A stretch of DNA of 64,000 bases. It comes from Mycobacterium sp. MFM001 (GTDB taxonomy: Bacteria; Actinomycetota; Actinomycetes; Mycobacteriales; Mycobacteriaceae). The position numbers and the translations under genes are program-made. The notes beneath the pieces were generated by a model that saw nothing but the letters and a program-made list of their open reading frames with translations, had not been told where the DNA came from and searched no databases. This document shows positions 34,833 through 44,398 of the stretch, one piece after another (position 1 is the stretch's first letter; every line of letters begins with the position of its first letter). The stretch covers positions 1-64,000 of the forward strand of contig NZ_BFAB01000007.1 of NCBI RefSeq assembly GCF_003402475.1. Direction: 5' to 3'.

Positions 34833-35663
34833 ATGGGCATCGGCGTCCTCACCTTCGTTACGGACGAGGGCATCAGTCCAGTCGAGTTGGGTACGGCGCT
34901 CGAGCAGCGCGGGTTTGAGTCGCTGTTCCTCGCCGAACACACGCACATCCCGGTCGACGCGCAAACCCCGTATCCGGGCGGAGGCCCGATTCCGCCGAAG
35001 TACTACCGCACGCTAGACCCGTTTGTGGCGCTGACGGCGGCGGCGGTCGCCACCGAGAAACTGGTGGTTGGCACCGGCATCGCATTGCTGCCGCAGCGCG
35101 ATCCGATCCTGACGGCCAAAGAGGTGGCGTCCCTGGATCTGGTGTCGCAGGGGCGATTTCGCTTCGGCGTGGGTGTGGGTTGGCTGCGTGAAGAAATCGC
35201 CAACCACGGCGTCGACCCCGCCGTTCGAGGGCGCCTCTCGGAAGAGCGGCTGCGCGCGATGATCGAGATCTGGACGCAGGACAAGGCCGAATTCCATGGG
35301 GAATTCGTGGACTTCGATGCAATCTACAGTTGGCCGAAGCCGGCGACCAAGCCGTATCCGCCGCTGTATCTGGGTGGCGGTGCCGCAAGTTTTAAGCGCA
35401 TTGCCCGGCTGAAGGCCGGCTGGATCTCCTTGAGCCCATCGGCGAAAGCTCTGTCGGGTGAGCTCGAAGAGCTACGCGCGGTTGCAGGCAACGACGTGCC
35501 GGTGATCAACATCCACATGGGAGAAGAACCGAAGGCCAAGGACGTTGAAGGCTACCGTGACCTCGGGGTGGAGCACGTCTTGCTGGAACTGCCGACCGAG
35601 CCTCGCGATCAGACGCTGCGACGTCTGGACGAGTTACAGACCGAGTTCGTCAAACTGGGGTAA
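34833..35663 (+). CDS. LLM-class F420-dependent oxidoreductase
   Basis: A luciferase-like TIM-barrel protein of 276 aa beginning MGIGVLTFVTDEGISPVELG. It has FLAEHTHIPV, VVGTGIALLPQRDPILTAKEVASLDLVSQGRF and GVGVGWLREEI, all characteristic of the F420-dependent LLM group in mycobacteria (similar in size to Rv3079c). The ATG at 34833 has GGGAGC seven bases upstream; a longer in-frame start upstream has no family-like sequence and was not used. The substrate is unknown. The 148 bases before it hold no gene. Confidence 0.88.
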   Translation: MGIGVLTFVTDEGISPVELGTALEQRGFESLFLAEHTHIPVDAQTPYPGGGPIPPKYYRTLDPFVALTAAAVATEKLVVGTGIALLPQRDPILTAKEVASLDLVSQGRFRFGVGVGWLREEIANHGVDPAVRGRLSEERLRAMIEIWTQDKAEFHGEFVDFDAIYSWPKPATKPYPPLYLGGGAASFKRIARLKAGWISLSPSAKALSGELEELRAVAGNDVPVINIHMGEEPKAKDVEGYRDLGVEHVLLELPTEPRDQTLRRLDELQTEFVKLG

Positions 35664-35682
35664 ACGCGGGGTGCGCTGAGCA

Positions 35683-36261
35683 TCACCGTGTGAGTGCTTG
35701 GTCGACCAATGTCTCGGCAGCCGCGCGAGCCTGCGCCCACGGTGACGGGTCCTCGAGTGACGTGGTGAGTGCGGCTGCACCCTCGTAGAGCACAGCCAGC
35801 TGGCTGCCCAGTAGGCCGGGGTCGGCGGCGCCTGCCTGCCGAGCCAACTCGGTGAGACAGTCGATGAAATTGTGCTTGGTTGCCCGGACGATTTGTTGAA
35901 CTCCCGGCATTGCTCCTGCTGCCTCGACGGCCGCGTTGTGGAGCGGGCAGCCCCGCAGGGGTGCTCCAGTGGCGGTGGGCCTGTCGAACACGGCCAGTAG
36001 CCTTTCGCGCGGTCTCAGGCCGACTGCATGCCCAACGGGGTTGGCGACACGTTCCTTGATGCTGTGCAGGTACTCCTCCACCACTGCCGTCTTGCTCGGA
36101 AAGTGTTGGTAAAGAGTACGTTTGGAGACGGACGATTCAGCCGCGAGTCGCTCGACGCCGGTGGCGTTGATGCCCTCCCGATAAAACAGCTCTGCAGCAG
36201 TGTCCAGAATGCGCTGGCGTGCACCACGGCCACCCCTGCTTGTCGCACGCTGCTTGTCCAT
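35683..36261 (-). CDS. TetR/AcrR family regulator
   Basis: A 192-residue repressor with an N-terminal HTH (RILDTAAELFYREGINATGVERLAAESSVSKRTLYQHFPSK, about 16-57) and a C-terminal ligand domain containing GAPLRGCPLHNAAVEAAG. It is divergent from the SDR gene with a 91-base intergenic region containing two near-identical operator-like repeats, so it most likely represses itself and the SDR. Confidence 0.9.
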   Translation of the reverse strand: MDKQRATSRGGRGARQRILDTAAELFYREGINATGVERLAAESSVSKRTLYQHFPSKTAVVEEYLHSIKERVANPVGHAVGLRPRERLLAVFDRPTATGAPLRGCPLHNAAVEAAGAMPGVQQIVRATKHNFIDCLTELARQAGAADPGLLGSQLAVLYEGAAALTTSLEDPSPWAQARAAAETLVDQALTR

Positions 36262-36266
36262 GCTGC

Positions 36267-36341
36267 GAGTATACCGATCGGTTTACAACGACGTCAGGGG
36301 CGTGTACGGTTACGGCGACGGAAGTACACCATTCGGTTTAC
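36267..36341. promoter_or_regulatory. two-site TetR operator region
   Basis: Copy 1 at 36267-36286 (GAGTATACCGATCGGTTTAC) contains the perfect palindrome ACCGATCGGT. Copy 2 at 36322-36341 (AAGTACACCATTCGGTTTAC) matches 16 of 20 bases. Copy 1 is beside the tetR start and copy 2 lies 11 bases before the SDR start, overlapping its promoter/leader. The spacing is 55 bases. Confidence 0.75.
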
Positions 36342-36352
36342 TAGGAGCAGGT

Positions 36353-37213
36353 ATGAAACAACGAAGGTCTGTGGCGCTGGTTACCGGCGTCTCCTCGGGA
36401 ATCGGCCGGGCAGCGGCGAGCGCCTTGGCCGCGCAGGGTTTCGAGGTCTTCGGCACAAGCCGCAGCCCGGAACGCACCAAGCCCATCGCGGGTGTGGAAT
36501 TGGTCCGGCTGGACGTCACCGACGCTTCGTCGGTCTCCGCGGCCGTCTCAACTGTCATCCAGCGTGCCGGTCGCATCGACGTCTTGGTCAACAATGCCGG
36601 TGCCGGCATCGTCGGCGCCGCGGAGGAGAGCTCAATCACCCAGGCGCAGCAGCTCTTCGACACAAATTTCTTCGGGCTAGTCCGGGTGACCCGTGAGGTG
36701 CTGCCTTTTCTGCGTGCGCAGGGCAGCGGGCGCATCATCAATATCAGCTCGGTGCTGGGGCTCCTGCCGGCGCCGTACGCGGCCTTGTATGCAGCCTCTA
36801 AGCACGCGGTCGAGGGATACTCGGAATCCCTCGACCATGAAACCCGCGAATTCGGTGTGCGGGTCTCGCTCGTCGAACCCGCCTACACGAACACCTCCTT
36901 CGAAGCCAACGCCGTCGAAGCCGATTCACCGATAGACAGCTACTCGAACGCTCGTGAGCACCTCCGGGAGGTTCTTAGCGCGGCGATACAGCACGGCGAT
37001 GACCCCGTAGTGGTCGCGCAGGCGGTCCTCAAGGCGGCGACCAGCAGTGTGCCGAAGCGGCGGTACCCGGCGGGACCTCTAGCACGTCGGCTGGCGTTGT
37101 TGAAGCGGTTAGCTCCAGCCGCCGTGCTGGACAAGGGAATTCGTAAATCGAACGGGTTGGCGGCAGCGCCGAAACCCCGCCGCCGCAGCGAGCGACTGCA
37201 CTTGGCCTCGTAA
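36353..37213 (+). CDS. short-chain dehydrogenase/reductase
   Basis: An SDR of 286 aa: cofactor motif TGVSSGIGRAA near the N-terminus, NNAGAG, a catalytic Ser in INISSVLG and YxxxK in YAASKHAVEG. The ATG at 36353 has AGGAGCAGG directly upstream. The C-terminal 60 residues are basic and unusually long for classical SDRs. Likely substrates of the divergently transcribed TetR regulon are unknown. Confidence 0.9.
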   Translation: MKQRRSVALVTGVSSGIGRAAASALAAQGFEVFGTSRSPERTKPIAGVELVRLDVTDASSVSAAVSTVIQRAGRIDVLVNNAGAGIVGAAEESSITQAQQLFDTNFFGLVRVTREVLPFLRAQGSGRIINISSVLGLLPAPYAALYAASKHAVEGYSESLDHETREFGVRVSLVEPAYTNTSFEANAVEADSPIDSYSNAREHLREVLSAAIQHGDDPVVVAQAVLKAATSSVPKRRYPAGPLARRLALLKRLAPAAVLDKGIRKSNGLAAAPKPRRRSERLHLAS

Positions 37214-37230
37214 ACGCTTACCCTGGCCGT

Positions 37231-37584
37231 ATGGCCAAAAGCCGTATCCAGATCGCCCGGGTCTACGACGACCCGGGGCCGGACGAGGGTCAGCGCATCC
37301 TGGTGGACCGGGTATGGCCCCGCGGATTCCGCAAGAACGATCCGCGGGTGGGCACCTGGTGCAAGGACGTTGCGCCGTCGAAAGAACTGCGCGAGTGGTA
37401 TGGCCACAAGCCCGAGCGCTTCGACGAGTTCGCCAAGCGGTACGAGAAGGAACTGCAGGGCAACGACGCGCTGGCGGACCTTCGGAAGCTCACGAAAAGC
37501 GGGCCCGTGACGCTGGTGACCGCGACCCGCGACGTCGAGGGCAGCCAAGCCGCGGTGCTGGCGAAGCTGCTCAAACGCCGCTGA
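37231..37584 (+). CDS. DUF488 family protein
   Basis: A 117-residue protein with the DUF488 hallmarks: IARVYDDPGPDEGQRILVDRVWPRG, the KDVAPSKELREWYGH block and VTLVTATRDVEGSQAAVL. It corresponds to Rv3073c (118 aa) in the same neighbourhood of M. tuberculosis. The biochemical role of the family is not established. It converges on the DUF190 gene. Confidence 0.9.
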   Translation: MAKSRIQIARVYDDPGPDEGQRILVDRVWPRGFRKNDPRVGTWCKDVAPSKELREWYGHKPERFDEFAKRYEKELQGNDALADLRKLTKSGPVTLVTATRDVEGSQAAVLAKLLKRR

Positions 37585-37586
37585 CG

Positions 37587-38666
37587 TCAGTACTCGTACT
37601 GCGCTAAATCGGCGTCGCCGTCGCGGCCCGACCCGTCGATCGACAACACCGCCGGCACCATCTCGCTGGTGACCATCCCGTGCTCGGCGGTCAGCTCGTC
37701 GACAATGTCGAAACTGCGCACGATCCACTCGGGCGTGTCGATGATGATCGTGACGACAGGCACTTGCCGCACCAACTGAAACAGCTTGTCGCCGTGAGGT
37801 TTATGGTCACCATGGAATCCCCAGATGCCGCGCAGCACGGTGGCGCCGCGCGCCATCCCCGACTCGAGTAACTGGCGCACGAGCGCGCGGTGAATCGGCA
37901 CACCGCCGTGGCCGGTGGCTTCGCTGGTGTGCACCATGATCTTCTGCCACAGCGGCCGCCCCTGCTTGTCGGTCGCGGGCAGCCGGTGCGGCCGGGCCAC
38001 CAGCTCTCCGTCGCGTTTGCACAGTCGCACCCGCTCGACCGTCAGCAAGGGGTTGGGCATCGCGGCGCTGAGCTCGGCCACCGCCGCCGACACCTGCGCC
38101 GCACTCCCGATCGAGATGATCATCAGCGGAACGTTGACATTGCGGCTGAAGAACCGGGCCCGGTAACGCTGCCCGTGCGCGGTGCCGTCGACACCGAGAA
38201 ACACTCCGGCACCGGCAAATCCCTGCCGATGCAGCAGATCGCACACCGCCCGGAAGGCCGGCACCCCGCCGATACGCTCCTGCCGGCCGACATACACGGT
38301 GAGCTTGAGGGCGTCGCGCGCGTCGCTGGTGAACTCGCCGCCGACCAGTCGGGCACGTTCCAGCGTCACCAGACCGCGGCCGGTCATCGCCACCACGTCG
38401 TCGACCAGGCTGCTGATCTTCGATTCGACGTCGACGGCCGCGATTGCCACTGGCGGATCCTCGGACAGGCTCAGCGATTCGTCGGTGCGCAGCACATGGC
38501 GCATGCCGAAACTGGCGATGCCGCGCAGCATCACGCTGGTCGCAACTTCCTGGCTGCCGTACAGGTCCAGCATCGCGTCGGCCAGAAACCCTTGGCCCGC
38601 AGCGCCATTCACCGCGCGTTGGCGCTCACCGAAGTAGGTGGTCAGCTTCAGGCACGGCTGGCTCAT
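37587..38666 (-). CDS. triple-DUF190 protein associated with fluoride channels
   Basis: A 359-residue soluble protein made of three DUF190 (PII-like alpha/beta) repeats, at about residues 1-110 (LKLTTYFGERQR), 115-225 (LKLTVYVGRQERIGG) and 235-345 (WQKIMVHTSEATGHGG). DUF190 proteins are commonly encoded beside CrcB/Fluc and may sense or regulate the channel. The ATG at 38666 overlaps the crcB stop (ATGA). The counterpart is Rv3071. Confidence 0.87.
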   Translation of the reverse strand: MSQPCLKLTTYFGERQRAVNGAAGQGFLADAMLDLYGSQEVATSVMLRGIASFGMRHVLRTDESLSLSEDPPVAIAAVDVESKISSLVDDVVAMTGRGLVTLERARLVGGEFTSDARDALKLTVYVGRQERIGGVPAFRAVCDLLHRQGFAGAGVFLGVDGTAHGQRYRARFFSRNVNVPLMIISIGSAAQVSAAVAELSAAMPNPLLTVERVRLCKRDGELVARPHRLPATDKQGRPLWQKIMVHTSEATGHGGVPIHRALVRQLLESGMARGATVLRGIWGFHGDHKPHGDKLFQLVRQVPVVTIIIDTPEWIVRSFDIVDELTAEHGMVTSEMVPAVLSIDGSGRDGDADLAQYEY

Positions 38667-39019
38667 AAGAGACTCGCGATCCACTGACCGAGCAGCGCCG
38701 CCGCCATGCCGAGCACCATGCTCACGACGATATTCGCGACGGCGAACCAAATCTGACGTTCCTCACCAAGCCGCTGGGTTTCCAGCATCCAGGTGGAAAA
38801 CGTGGTGTACGAGCCGATGAACGCGGTGTCGACCAGCAGCGCGACGTGCCGGCTCAGCGCTAGACCGCCAACCAGACCCAGCACCGCTGCGCCGCTGATG
38901 TTCACCGTCAGCGTCCCGAACGGAAACGATCGCGCCACCCGGCGGCCCACTGTGCCGTCGACCATAAAACGCAGCACAGCGCCGATACCGCCGGCAATCA
39001 GCACGCCGAGCCAGACCAT
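38663..39019 (-). CDS. crcB: fluoride ion channel subunit CrcB (second copy)
   Basis: A 118-residue Fluc subunit with four hydrophobic helices. The family motifs are GGIGAVLRFMVDG, PFGTLTVNISGAAVLG (conserved Asn) and GSYTTFSTWMLE (pore Phe-box region). Paired CrcB proteins form a dual-topology dimeric channel exporting fluoride. Start and stop overlap both neighbours by four bases. Confidence 0.92.
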   Translation of the reverse strand: MVWLGVLIAGGIGAVLRFMVDGTVGRRVARSFPFGTLTVNISGAAVLGLVGGLALSRHVALLVDTAFIGSYTTFSTWMLETQRLGEERQIWFAVANIVVSMVLGMAAALLGQWIASLL

Positions 39020-39414
39020 CAGCGCACTCGCACCCGTCGCACCGCGGCGGTGGCCAGGTACACCGCGAGCAAGCCCGCCGCGATGCTGGCAGCGATGTAG
39101 CCGAGTGCCAGGCCGTATCGCTGGTGCTCGATCATCTCCAACGTTTCGACCTGCATGGTGGAAAACGTGGTCAGCCCGCCGCACAGCCCGGTGCCGAGCA
39201 GCGGTCGGCGATAGCTCGACAGCGGCAGCCGTTCCAGCAGCCTGGTGGTGAAGTAACCCACCAAGAACGCGCCGACGATGTTGGCGGTGAACGTCGGCCA
39301 CGGCCAGCGCGTGGGATCCGGCTCGGCCAGGCTGTTCAACCCTGCGCGGGCAGCGGCACCCAGCGCGCCGCCGACGAAGACAGCGGCCAACTCGCGGTAG
39401 TCGCGACCAGGCAT
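39019..39414 (-). CDS. crcB: fluoride ion channel subunit CrcB (first copy)
   Basis: A 131-residue Fluc subunit: [31 protein letters not shown] and [15 protein letters not shown] carry the conserved Arg, Asn and Phe positions. The ATG at 39414 gives the normal N-terminus ([16 protein letters not shown]). It is divergent from pgm with only 38 bases between them, leaving no room for a crcB fluoride riboswitch. Confidence 0.92.
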   Translation of the reverse strand: MPGRDYRELAAVFVGGALGAAARAGLNSLAEPDPTRWPWPTFTANIVGAFLVGYFTTRLLERLPLSSYRRPLLGTGLCGGLTTFSTMQVETLEMIEHQRYGLALGYIAASIAAGLLAVYLATAAVRRVRVR

Positions 39415-39452
39415 CCAAGCAGCGTATGCGTGGCATCGGCAGAATTGGTGAC

Positions 39453-41087
39453 ATGGTGGCCAACCCGCGTGCCGGACAGCCGGCCCAGCCCGAGGACCTC
39501 GTCGACCTGCCACACCTGGTGACTGCGTACTACACGACGAAACCCGACCCCGAGGACGTCGCGCAGCAGGTGGCATTCGGCACGTCCGGCCACCGTGGCT
39601 CCGCGCTGGACGGGGCGTTCAACGAGCCGCACATCCTGGCAATCACCCAGGCCATCGTCGAGTATCGCGCCGCGGCGGGAACCACCGGGCCGCTGTTCAT
39701 CGGCCGCGACACGCATGCGCTTTCCGAGCCGGCGTGGGTGTCGGCGGTGGAGGTGCTGGCCGCCAACGACGTGGTGGCCATGGTCGACGCCGCCGACCGG
39801 TACACGCCGACACCCGCGATCAGCCACGCCATCCTCAACTACAACCGCGGTCGCGCCGACGGACTGGCCGACGGCATCGTCGTCACCCCGTCGCACAATC
39901 CGCCCCGCGACGGCGGCTTCAAGTACAATCCGCCGCACGGCGGGCCCGCCGACACCGACGTCACCACCGCAATTGCCAACCGCGCCAACGAGATTCTGCG
40001 CGACGGGTGCTCTGCGGTGAAGCGGATTCCTCTACAGCGGGCGCTGCAGACCACGTTTCGCCACGACTACCTCGACGCGTACGTCGATGATCTGCGAAAC
40101 GTGGTCGATATCAACGCAATTCGCGAAGCCGGGATACGAATCGGGGCTGATCCGCTCGGCGGCGCCAGCGTCGACTACTGGGGTGTGATCGCCGAGCGGC
40201 ACAGCCTGGATCTGACCGTGGTCAACCCGCTGGTCGACGCGACGTGGCGGTTCATGACGCTCGACACCGACGGCAAGATCCGGATGGACTGCAGCTCACC
40301 GGACGCGATGGCGTCGCTGATCGCCCACCGCGACCGCTACGACGTCGCCACCGGCAACGACGCCGACGCCGACCGGCACGGCATCGTCACCCCCGACGAG
40401 GGCCTGCTGAATCCCAACCACTACCTCGCGGTGGCCATCGACTACCTCTACACGCATCGGCCGTCCTGGCCGGACAGCATCGCCGTCGGCAAGACCGTGG
40501 TCAGCTCGTCGATCATCGACCGGGTGGTCGACGGCATCGGCCGCGAACTGGTCGAGGTGCCGGTCGGCTTCAAGTGGTTCGTCGAGGGGCTGCTCGGCGG
40601 CAGCATCGGTTTCGGCGGCGAAGAGTCGGCCGGCGCGTCGTTTCTGCGCCGCGACGGCTCGGTGTGGACCACCGACAAGGACGGCATCATCCTCGCGTTG
40701 CTGGCCGCCGAAATCCTGGCGGTCACGGGGGCAGCGCCGTCGCAGCGCTACCGGCAGTTGGCCGGCAAATACGGGGAGCCGACGTATGCGCGTGTCGACG
40801 CGCCCGCCGACCGTGACCAGAAGGCCCGGTTAGCCAAGCTAACCGCAGACCAGGTGACCGCCACCGAGCTGGCCGGAGAAGAGATCACGGCAAAGCTGAC
40901 GACGGCCCCTGGCAACGGCGCACCGCTGGGCGGCTTGAAGGTGACCACCGAGAACGCGTGGTTTGCTGCACGGCCGTCGGGCACGGAGGACGTCTACAAG
41001 ATCTACGCCGAGTCGTTCCGCGGGCCAAAGCATTTGGCCGAAGTCCAGCGAGCTGCCCAAGAGGTCGTAGATAAAGTCATCGGGTGA
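39453..41087 (+). CDS. pgm: phosphoglucomutase (alpha-D-glucose phosphate-specific)
   Basis: An enzyme of 544 aa interconverting glucose-1-phosphate and glucose-6-phosphate, supplying precursors for glycogen, capsular glucan and trehalose. [13 protein letters not shown] is the substrate loop, [16 protein letters not shown] the catalytic phosphoserine loop, [12 protein letters not shown] the Mg2+ site, [11 protein letters not shown] the sugar-binding loop and [15 protein letters not shown] the phosphate-binding site. It matches Rv3068c (PgmA) in length and context. The start is ATG 39453; the upstream in-frame start would overlap the crcB promoter region. The stop overlaps the MFS start. Confidence 0.95.
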   Translation: MVANPRAGQPAQPEDLVDLPHLVTAYYTTKPDPEDVAQQVAFGTSGHRGSALDGAFNEPHILAITQAIVEYRAAAGTTGPLFIGRDTHALSEPAWVSAVEVLAANDVVAMVDAADRYTPTPAISHAILNYNRGRADGLADGIVVTPSHNPPRDGGFKYNPPHGGPADTDVTTAIANRANEILRDGCSAVKRIPLQRALQTTFRHDYLDAYVDDLRNVVDINAIREAGIRIGADPLGGASVDYWGVIAERHSLDLTVVNPLVDATWRFMTLDTDGKIRMDCSSPDAMASLIAHRDRYDVATGNDADADRHGIVTPDEGLLNPNHYLAVAIDYLYTHRPSWPDSIAVGKTVVSSSIIDRVVDGIGRELVEVPVGFKWFVEGLLGGSIGFGGEESAGASFLRRDGSVWTTDKDGIILALLAAEILAVTGAAPSQRYRQLAGKYGEPTYARVDAPADRDQKARLAKLTADQVTATELAGEEITAKLTTAPGNGAPLGGLKVTTENAWFAARPSGTEDVYKIYAESFRGPKHLAEVQRAAQEVVDKVIG

Positions 41088-42328
41088 TCTTTGTCGCTCA
41101 GCGCCGGCGGGCACAGTTACCGCGCGCGGCCTGGGCGCTGATCGCGGCGAACGCGGTGGCCGCACTTGGCTACGGGGTGGTGTCCCCGGTGCTGCCCGCC
41201 TACGCCCGCACCTTCGGGGTCAGCATCGGCGCGGTGACGTTTGCGGTCACCGTGTTTTCGCTGACGAGGCTGTGCTTCGCGCCGCCCAGCGGGCTGCTGG
41301 TGCAAAAGCTGGGTGAGCATCGGGTGTACGTCGCCGGCCTCCTGATTGTCTCGGTGGCCACCGGCATGTGTGCGTTCGCCCAAAGCTATTGGCAGCTGCT
41401 GCTATTGCGCGCGATCGGGGGCATCGGGTCGACGATGTTCTTCATTTGCGCCCTCGGCCTGATGATCCGGATCAGTCCGGAGGATGCGCGTGGCCGGGTC
41501 GCCGGCCTGTTCGCCACCTCGTTTCTGATCGGCTCGGTCGGCGGACCCGTGGTGGGCAGTCTCACCGCGGGTCTTGGGCTGTCCGCGCCGTTCCTCATCT
41601 ACGGAGGGGCAGTGCTGGTCACCGCGATCGCGGTGGCCTACAGCTTGCGGCGCTCGACGCTGGCCGCGCCCGTGGAGCAGACCCACTCGACGGTGACGGT
41701 GCGCACCGCGCTTCGGCACCGCGCGTATCGCTCGGCATTGCTGTCCAACTTCGCGACCGGCTGGTCGGTGTTCGGGTTGCGGATCGCGCTGGTGCCGCTG
41801 TTCGTCTCGGATGTGTTGGGCCGCGGCCCGCGGATGGCGGGTTTGGCGCTCGCGGTCTTCGCGCTCGGCAACCTGGTCGTCGTGCTGCCCAGTGGCCATC
41901 TGTCCGACCGGATCGGCCGGCGCCACTTGTTGATCGGCGGACTCATCGCTTGCGGTGCAACGACCGTGTGGCTGGGTACGACGACGTCGGTGCCGGTCTT
42001 CATGGTGGTGGCAGGACTGGCGGGCGCGGCGTCGGGCATCTTCGCCTCACCGCAGCAGGCCGCGATCGCCGACATTCTGGGCAGCACGGCGCGCGCGGGC
42101 ACCGCGGTGGCGACGTTTCAGATGATGGCCGACTTCGGCGCCATCGTCGGGTCGATGGCGGTCGGCCAGATCGCTGAACACTTCACGTTCGGATGGGGTT
42201 TCGCGATCAGTGGCATCATCCTGCTGGCCGCGGCGGTGGCCTGGATGTTTGCGCCGGAAACCCGGGCGATGGACCAACTGACGGTGCCCGACGAATGGGA
42301 AGTGGGGACCACGGAGGACCTCGCCTGA
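41084..42328 (+). CDS. MFS transporter
   Basis: A twelve-helix major facilitator of 414 aa. The loop 2-3 motif region is [20 protein letters not shown] and the central-loop counterpart is [19 protein letters not shown]. It resembles drug-efflux MFS proteins, but the substrate is not deducible. The GTG start overlaps the pgm stop (GTGA), so it is translationally coupled to pgm. Confidence 0.88.
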   Translation: MIFVAQRRRAQLPRAAWALIAANAVAALGYGVVSPVLPAYARTFGVSIGAVTFAVTVFSLTRLCFAPPSGLLVQKLGEHRVYVAGLLIVSVATGMCAFAQSYWQLLLLRAIGGIGSTMFFICALGLMIRISPEDARGRVAGLFATSFLIGSVGGPVVGSLTAGLGLSAPFLIYGGAVLVTAIAVAYSLRRSTLAAPVEQTHSTVTVRTALRHRAYRSALLSNFATGWSVFGLRIALVPLFVSDVLGRGPRMAGLALAVFALGNLVVVLPSGHLSDRIGRRHLLIGGLIACGATTVWLGTTTSVPVFMVVAGLAGAASGIFASPQQAAIADILGSTARAGTAVATFQMMADFGAIVGSMAVGQIAEHFTFGWGFAISGIILLAAAVAWMFAPETRAMDQLTVPDEWEVGTTEDLA

Positions 42329-42358
42329 AAACCCCGTTGCGGCACCATGGAGTTTGTG

Positions 42359-43600
42359 ATGACGGACGGACGGCCGCGCTCGGCGATCGTGGTGGGCGCC
42401 GGCATCGTGGGGTTGTCGACGGCGTGGTTTCTGCAGGAGCGCGGCGTCGAGGTCACGGTGGTCGACCGCGTCGGCGTGGCCGCGGGCGCCTCGTGGGGGA
42501 ACGCCGGCTATATCGCGCCGGGGCTGACGATGCCGCTCAACGAGCCGCGCATTCTGCGCTACGGCCTGCGCTCGCTGCTCAAATCTGATGCGCCACTGCG
42601 TATTTCATTGAGCGCCGACCCTTCACTCTGGCGTTTTCTGGCGCGGTTCGCGGCGAACTCCCGCGGCGCGGCGTGGACTCGCGCGGTGCGGGCCAACCTG
42701 GCGTTGAGCGAAGAATGCCTCGACGCCTACGACGTGCTGGTGTCCAACGGCGTCGACGCACCGCTCAACGATGCACCGGTCATGGCGCTGTTCCGGAAGT
42801 CTGGTGACGCCGCAGAGCTACTGGAGGAGTTGCAGCGCTTTCGGGATGCTGGCGGGCAGCACGCCTCTACTACCGAATTGACCGGTGCGGCACTGCGCGA
42901 ACAGGTTCCGTTGGCATCGGATGCGGCCGCCGTCGGCATCCGCGTCGACGGGCAGCGATTCGTGGACCCGGGCCGTTTCGTGCAGGCGCTGGGCCGCTCG
43001 GTCGTCGAACGCGGCGCGACGCTGCTCCCCGAGGAAGTCGTCGACGTGGTGGGCGACGGCAACGGCGTCACTCTGCCGACCCGTAGCGGCTCGGGGTTGA
43101 CGGCAGACGTGGCGGTGATTGCGACCGGGGCCTGGTTGTCGCGGCTGGTGGGTCGCTGGGTTCAGGTGCCGGTGCAGGCCGGACGCGGCTACTCGTTCAC
43201 GGTGCCGGTGGAGCGCCCGGCTCTCTGCCCGGTTCACCTCCCCGAAGCGCGGGTGGCCTGCACGCCGCTCAACGGCAAGCTGCGGGTCACCGGGACGATG
43301 GAGTTGCGGGATCTAGACGCGCCGGTATCTGCCGCACGGGTCGACGCCATCGCCGAGTCCGCGCGCCCGTACTTCGACGGCGTCCGCTGGGAGGAACGCA
43401 GCGAGGAATGGGTCGGCCCGCGCCCGCTGACCCCCGACGGCCGTCCGCTGGTGGGGCAGGCGGCGCGGGGCATCTTCGTCGCCGGCGGGCACGGCATGTG
43501 GGGGATGACACACGGCCCGGCGACCGGTCGATTGTTGGCCGAGCAGATCACCACCGGTAAGCAGCCCGCCGCGCTGCGTGAATTCGACCCGACGCGCTAG
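42359..43600 (+). CDS. FAD-dependent D-amino-acid oxidase/dehydrogenase (DadA-like)
   Basis: A flavoprotein of about 413 aa. The FAD motif SAIVVGAGIVGLSTAWFLQERG is at the N-terminus, followed by GVAAGASWGNAGYIAPG, VIATGAWLSRLVG and a C-terminal GHGMWGMTHGPATG, the DAO/DadA pattern. It oxidatively deaminates a D-amino acid or related amine; the exact substrate is unknown. The ATG at 42359 has a GGAG six bases upstream and was preferred to an ATG at 42347 that would add MEFV. Confidence 0.88.
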   Translation: MTDGRPRSAIVVGAGIVGLSTAWFLQERGVEVTVVDRVGVAAGASWGNAGYIAPGLTMPLNEPRILRYGLRSLLKSDAPLRISLSADPSLWRFLARFAANSRGAAWTRAVRANLALSEECLDAYDVLVSNGVDAPLNDAPVMALFRKSGDAAELLEELQRFRDAGGQHASTTELTGAALREQVPLASDAAAVGIRVDGQRFVDPGRFVQALGRSVVERGATLLPEEVVDVVGDGNGVTLPTRSGSGLTADVAVIATGAWLSRLVGRWVQVPVQAGRGYSFTVPVERPALCPVHLPEARVACTPLNGKLRVTGTMELRDLDAPVSAARVDAIAESARPYFDGVRWEERSEEWVGPRPLTPDGRPLVGQAARGIFVAGGHGMWGMTHGPATGRLLAEQITTGKQPAALREFDPTR

Positions 43601-43625
43601 CGCGCTGCGATTTCGGCGCGATAAT

Positions 43626-43655
43626 TCTCGCTCAGCGTAATCTCGCTCAGCGTAA
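43626..43655 (+). repeat. 15-base tandem duplication
   Basis: TCTCGCTCAGCGTAA occurs twice head-to-tail just after the D-amino-acid oxidase gene. It is probably replication slippage; no function is apparent. Confidence 0.6.
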
Positions 43656-43738
43656 GAAAGCGCGCCCAAATCGCATGGGTGCTGATCAGCGACTTTGAAC
43701 GCAAGTTGCTGGTGGTGTAGCTTCGATGGGCACGACTC

Positions 43739-43811
43739 GGGGCTATGGCGCAGCTGGTAGCGCACCACACTGGCAGTGTGGGGGTCAGGGGTTCGAGTCC
43801 CCTTAGCTCCA
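43739..43811 (+). tRNA. tRNA-Ala (anticodon GGC)
   Basis: The acceptor stem GGGGCTA pairs with TAGCTCC. The D arm is GCGC-AGCTGGTA-GCGC, and the anticodon stem CCACA/TGTGG encloses the loop CTGGCAG with anticodon GGC. The T arm is AGGGG-TTCGAGT-CCCCT, with discriminator A. CCA is not encoded. The 3' half is repeated at 44452-44500. Confidence 0.93.
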
Positions 43812-43847
43812 CCGGATAAATGCGGTGTCGACAATCCGCGGGAACTT

Positions 43848-44174
43848 TTAGCGGGCCAGTCCGAGGAAGACGATCAAAGAGCGTTCGATGTCCGCCATGC
43901 GTGCGGACGGCACACGGCCGATACGCGAGCCAAGGTTCGCTCGTCGCACTGTAGTGATCTTGTCGATCATCGCGAAGCTGGGCGCAGTGATCTTCGTCGT
44001 CTCGTCATTCGGCAGGGCGACCCTGGATATCGGCGTGTCGGTGACCGTCGTGGTCAGTGGGATGACGACAACCGAATCTGTCTCCGCGAACAAGTCGTCT
44101 TGGACGATAATCGCTGGACGGGGCTTGGCCGCGTAGACACCGCCGGAGACGGTCCACAGCTCGCCACGGTTCAC
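43848..44174 (-). CDS. MazF/PemK-type toxin endoribonuclease
   Basis: A 108-residue toxin. The N-terminus MNRGELWTVSGGVYAAKPRPAIIVQDD is the MazF opening (conserved RGE-W and KPRPA-V). VVVIPLTTT, then AMIDKITTVRR and GRVPSARMADIERSL, complete the fold. Members cleave mRNA or tRNA at short motifs. It starts at ATG 44174, overlapping the antitoxin stop by four bases, in the standard antitoxin-toxin order. Confidence 0.92.
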   Translation of the reverse strand: MNRGELWTVSGGVYAAKPRPAIIVQDDLFAETDSVVVIPLTTTVTDTPISRVALPNDETTKITAPSFAMIDKITTVRRANLGSRIGRVPSARMADIERSLIVFLGLAR

Positions 44175-44389
44175 GCGTCGTCATCCAGCGAAGCGAGCGC
44201 GGAGATCTCCTCGACGAACTCCATGTCGTTGCTGTGTCGGTCGGCCTCCGCGAGCGCCAGCGCCTCACGGTGTGCTTCAGCGGCGAACGCTGGTGAGCGG
44301 ACATCCGGTACCCAGATCTGGACGGGGCGGTATCCCCGCTGGCGCATGCGATCCCGGTACTCGCGGGCTCTGCGCGTCGACGTGCTCAT
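44171..44389 (-). CDS. MazE-type antitoxin (DUF3018)
   Basis: A 72-residue antitoxin: STRRAREYRDRMRQRGYRPVQIWVPDVRSPAF is the DUF3018 DNA-binding and dimerisation part, and the acidic tail (VEEISALASLDDDA) would wrap the toxin. The ATG at 44389 was chosen over an upstream in-frame ATG because it gives the family N-terminus and leaves the palindromic operator outside the gene. Confidence 0.88.
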   Translation of the reverse strand: MSTSTRRAREYRDRMRQRGYRPVQIWVPDVRSPAFAAEAHREALALAEADRHSNDMEFVEEISALASLDDDA

Positions 44390-44398
44390 GCTTTCCAC

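Noticed and set aside
39415..39452. Fluoride riboswitch upstream of crcB
   Set aside because: The intergenic gap is 38 bases, too short for the crcB motif.
43597..43834. Reverse-strand reading frames beginning MELRGLEPLTP
   Set aside because: They read antisense through the tRNA-Ala gene and are a familiar artefact of tRNA loci.
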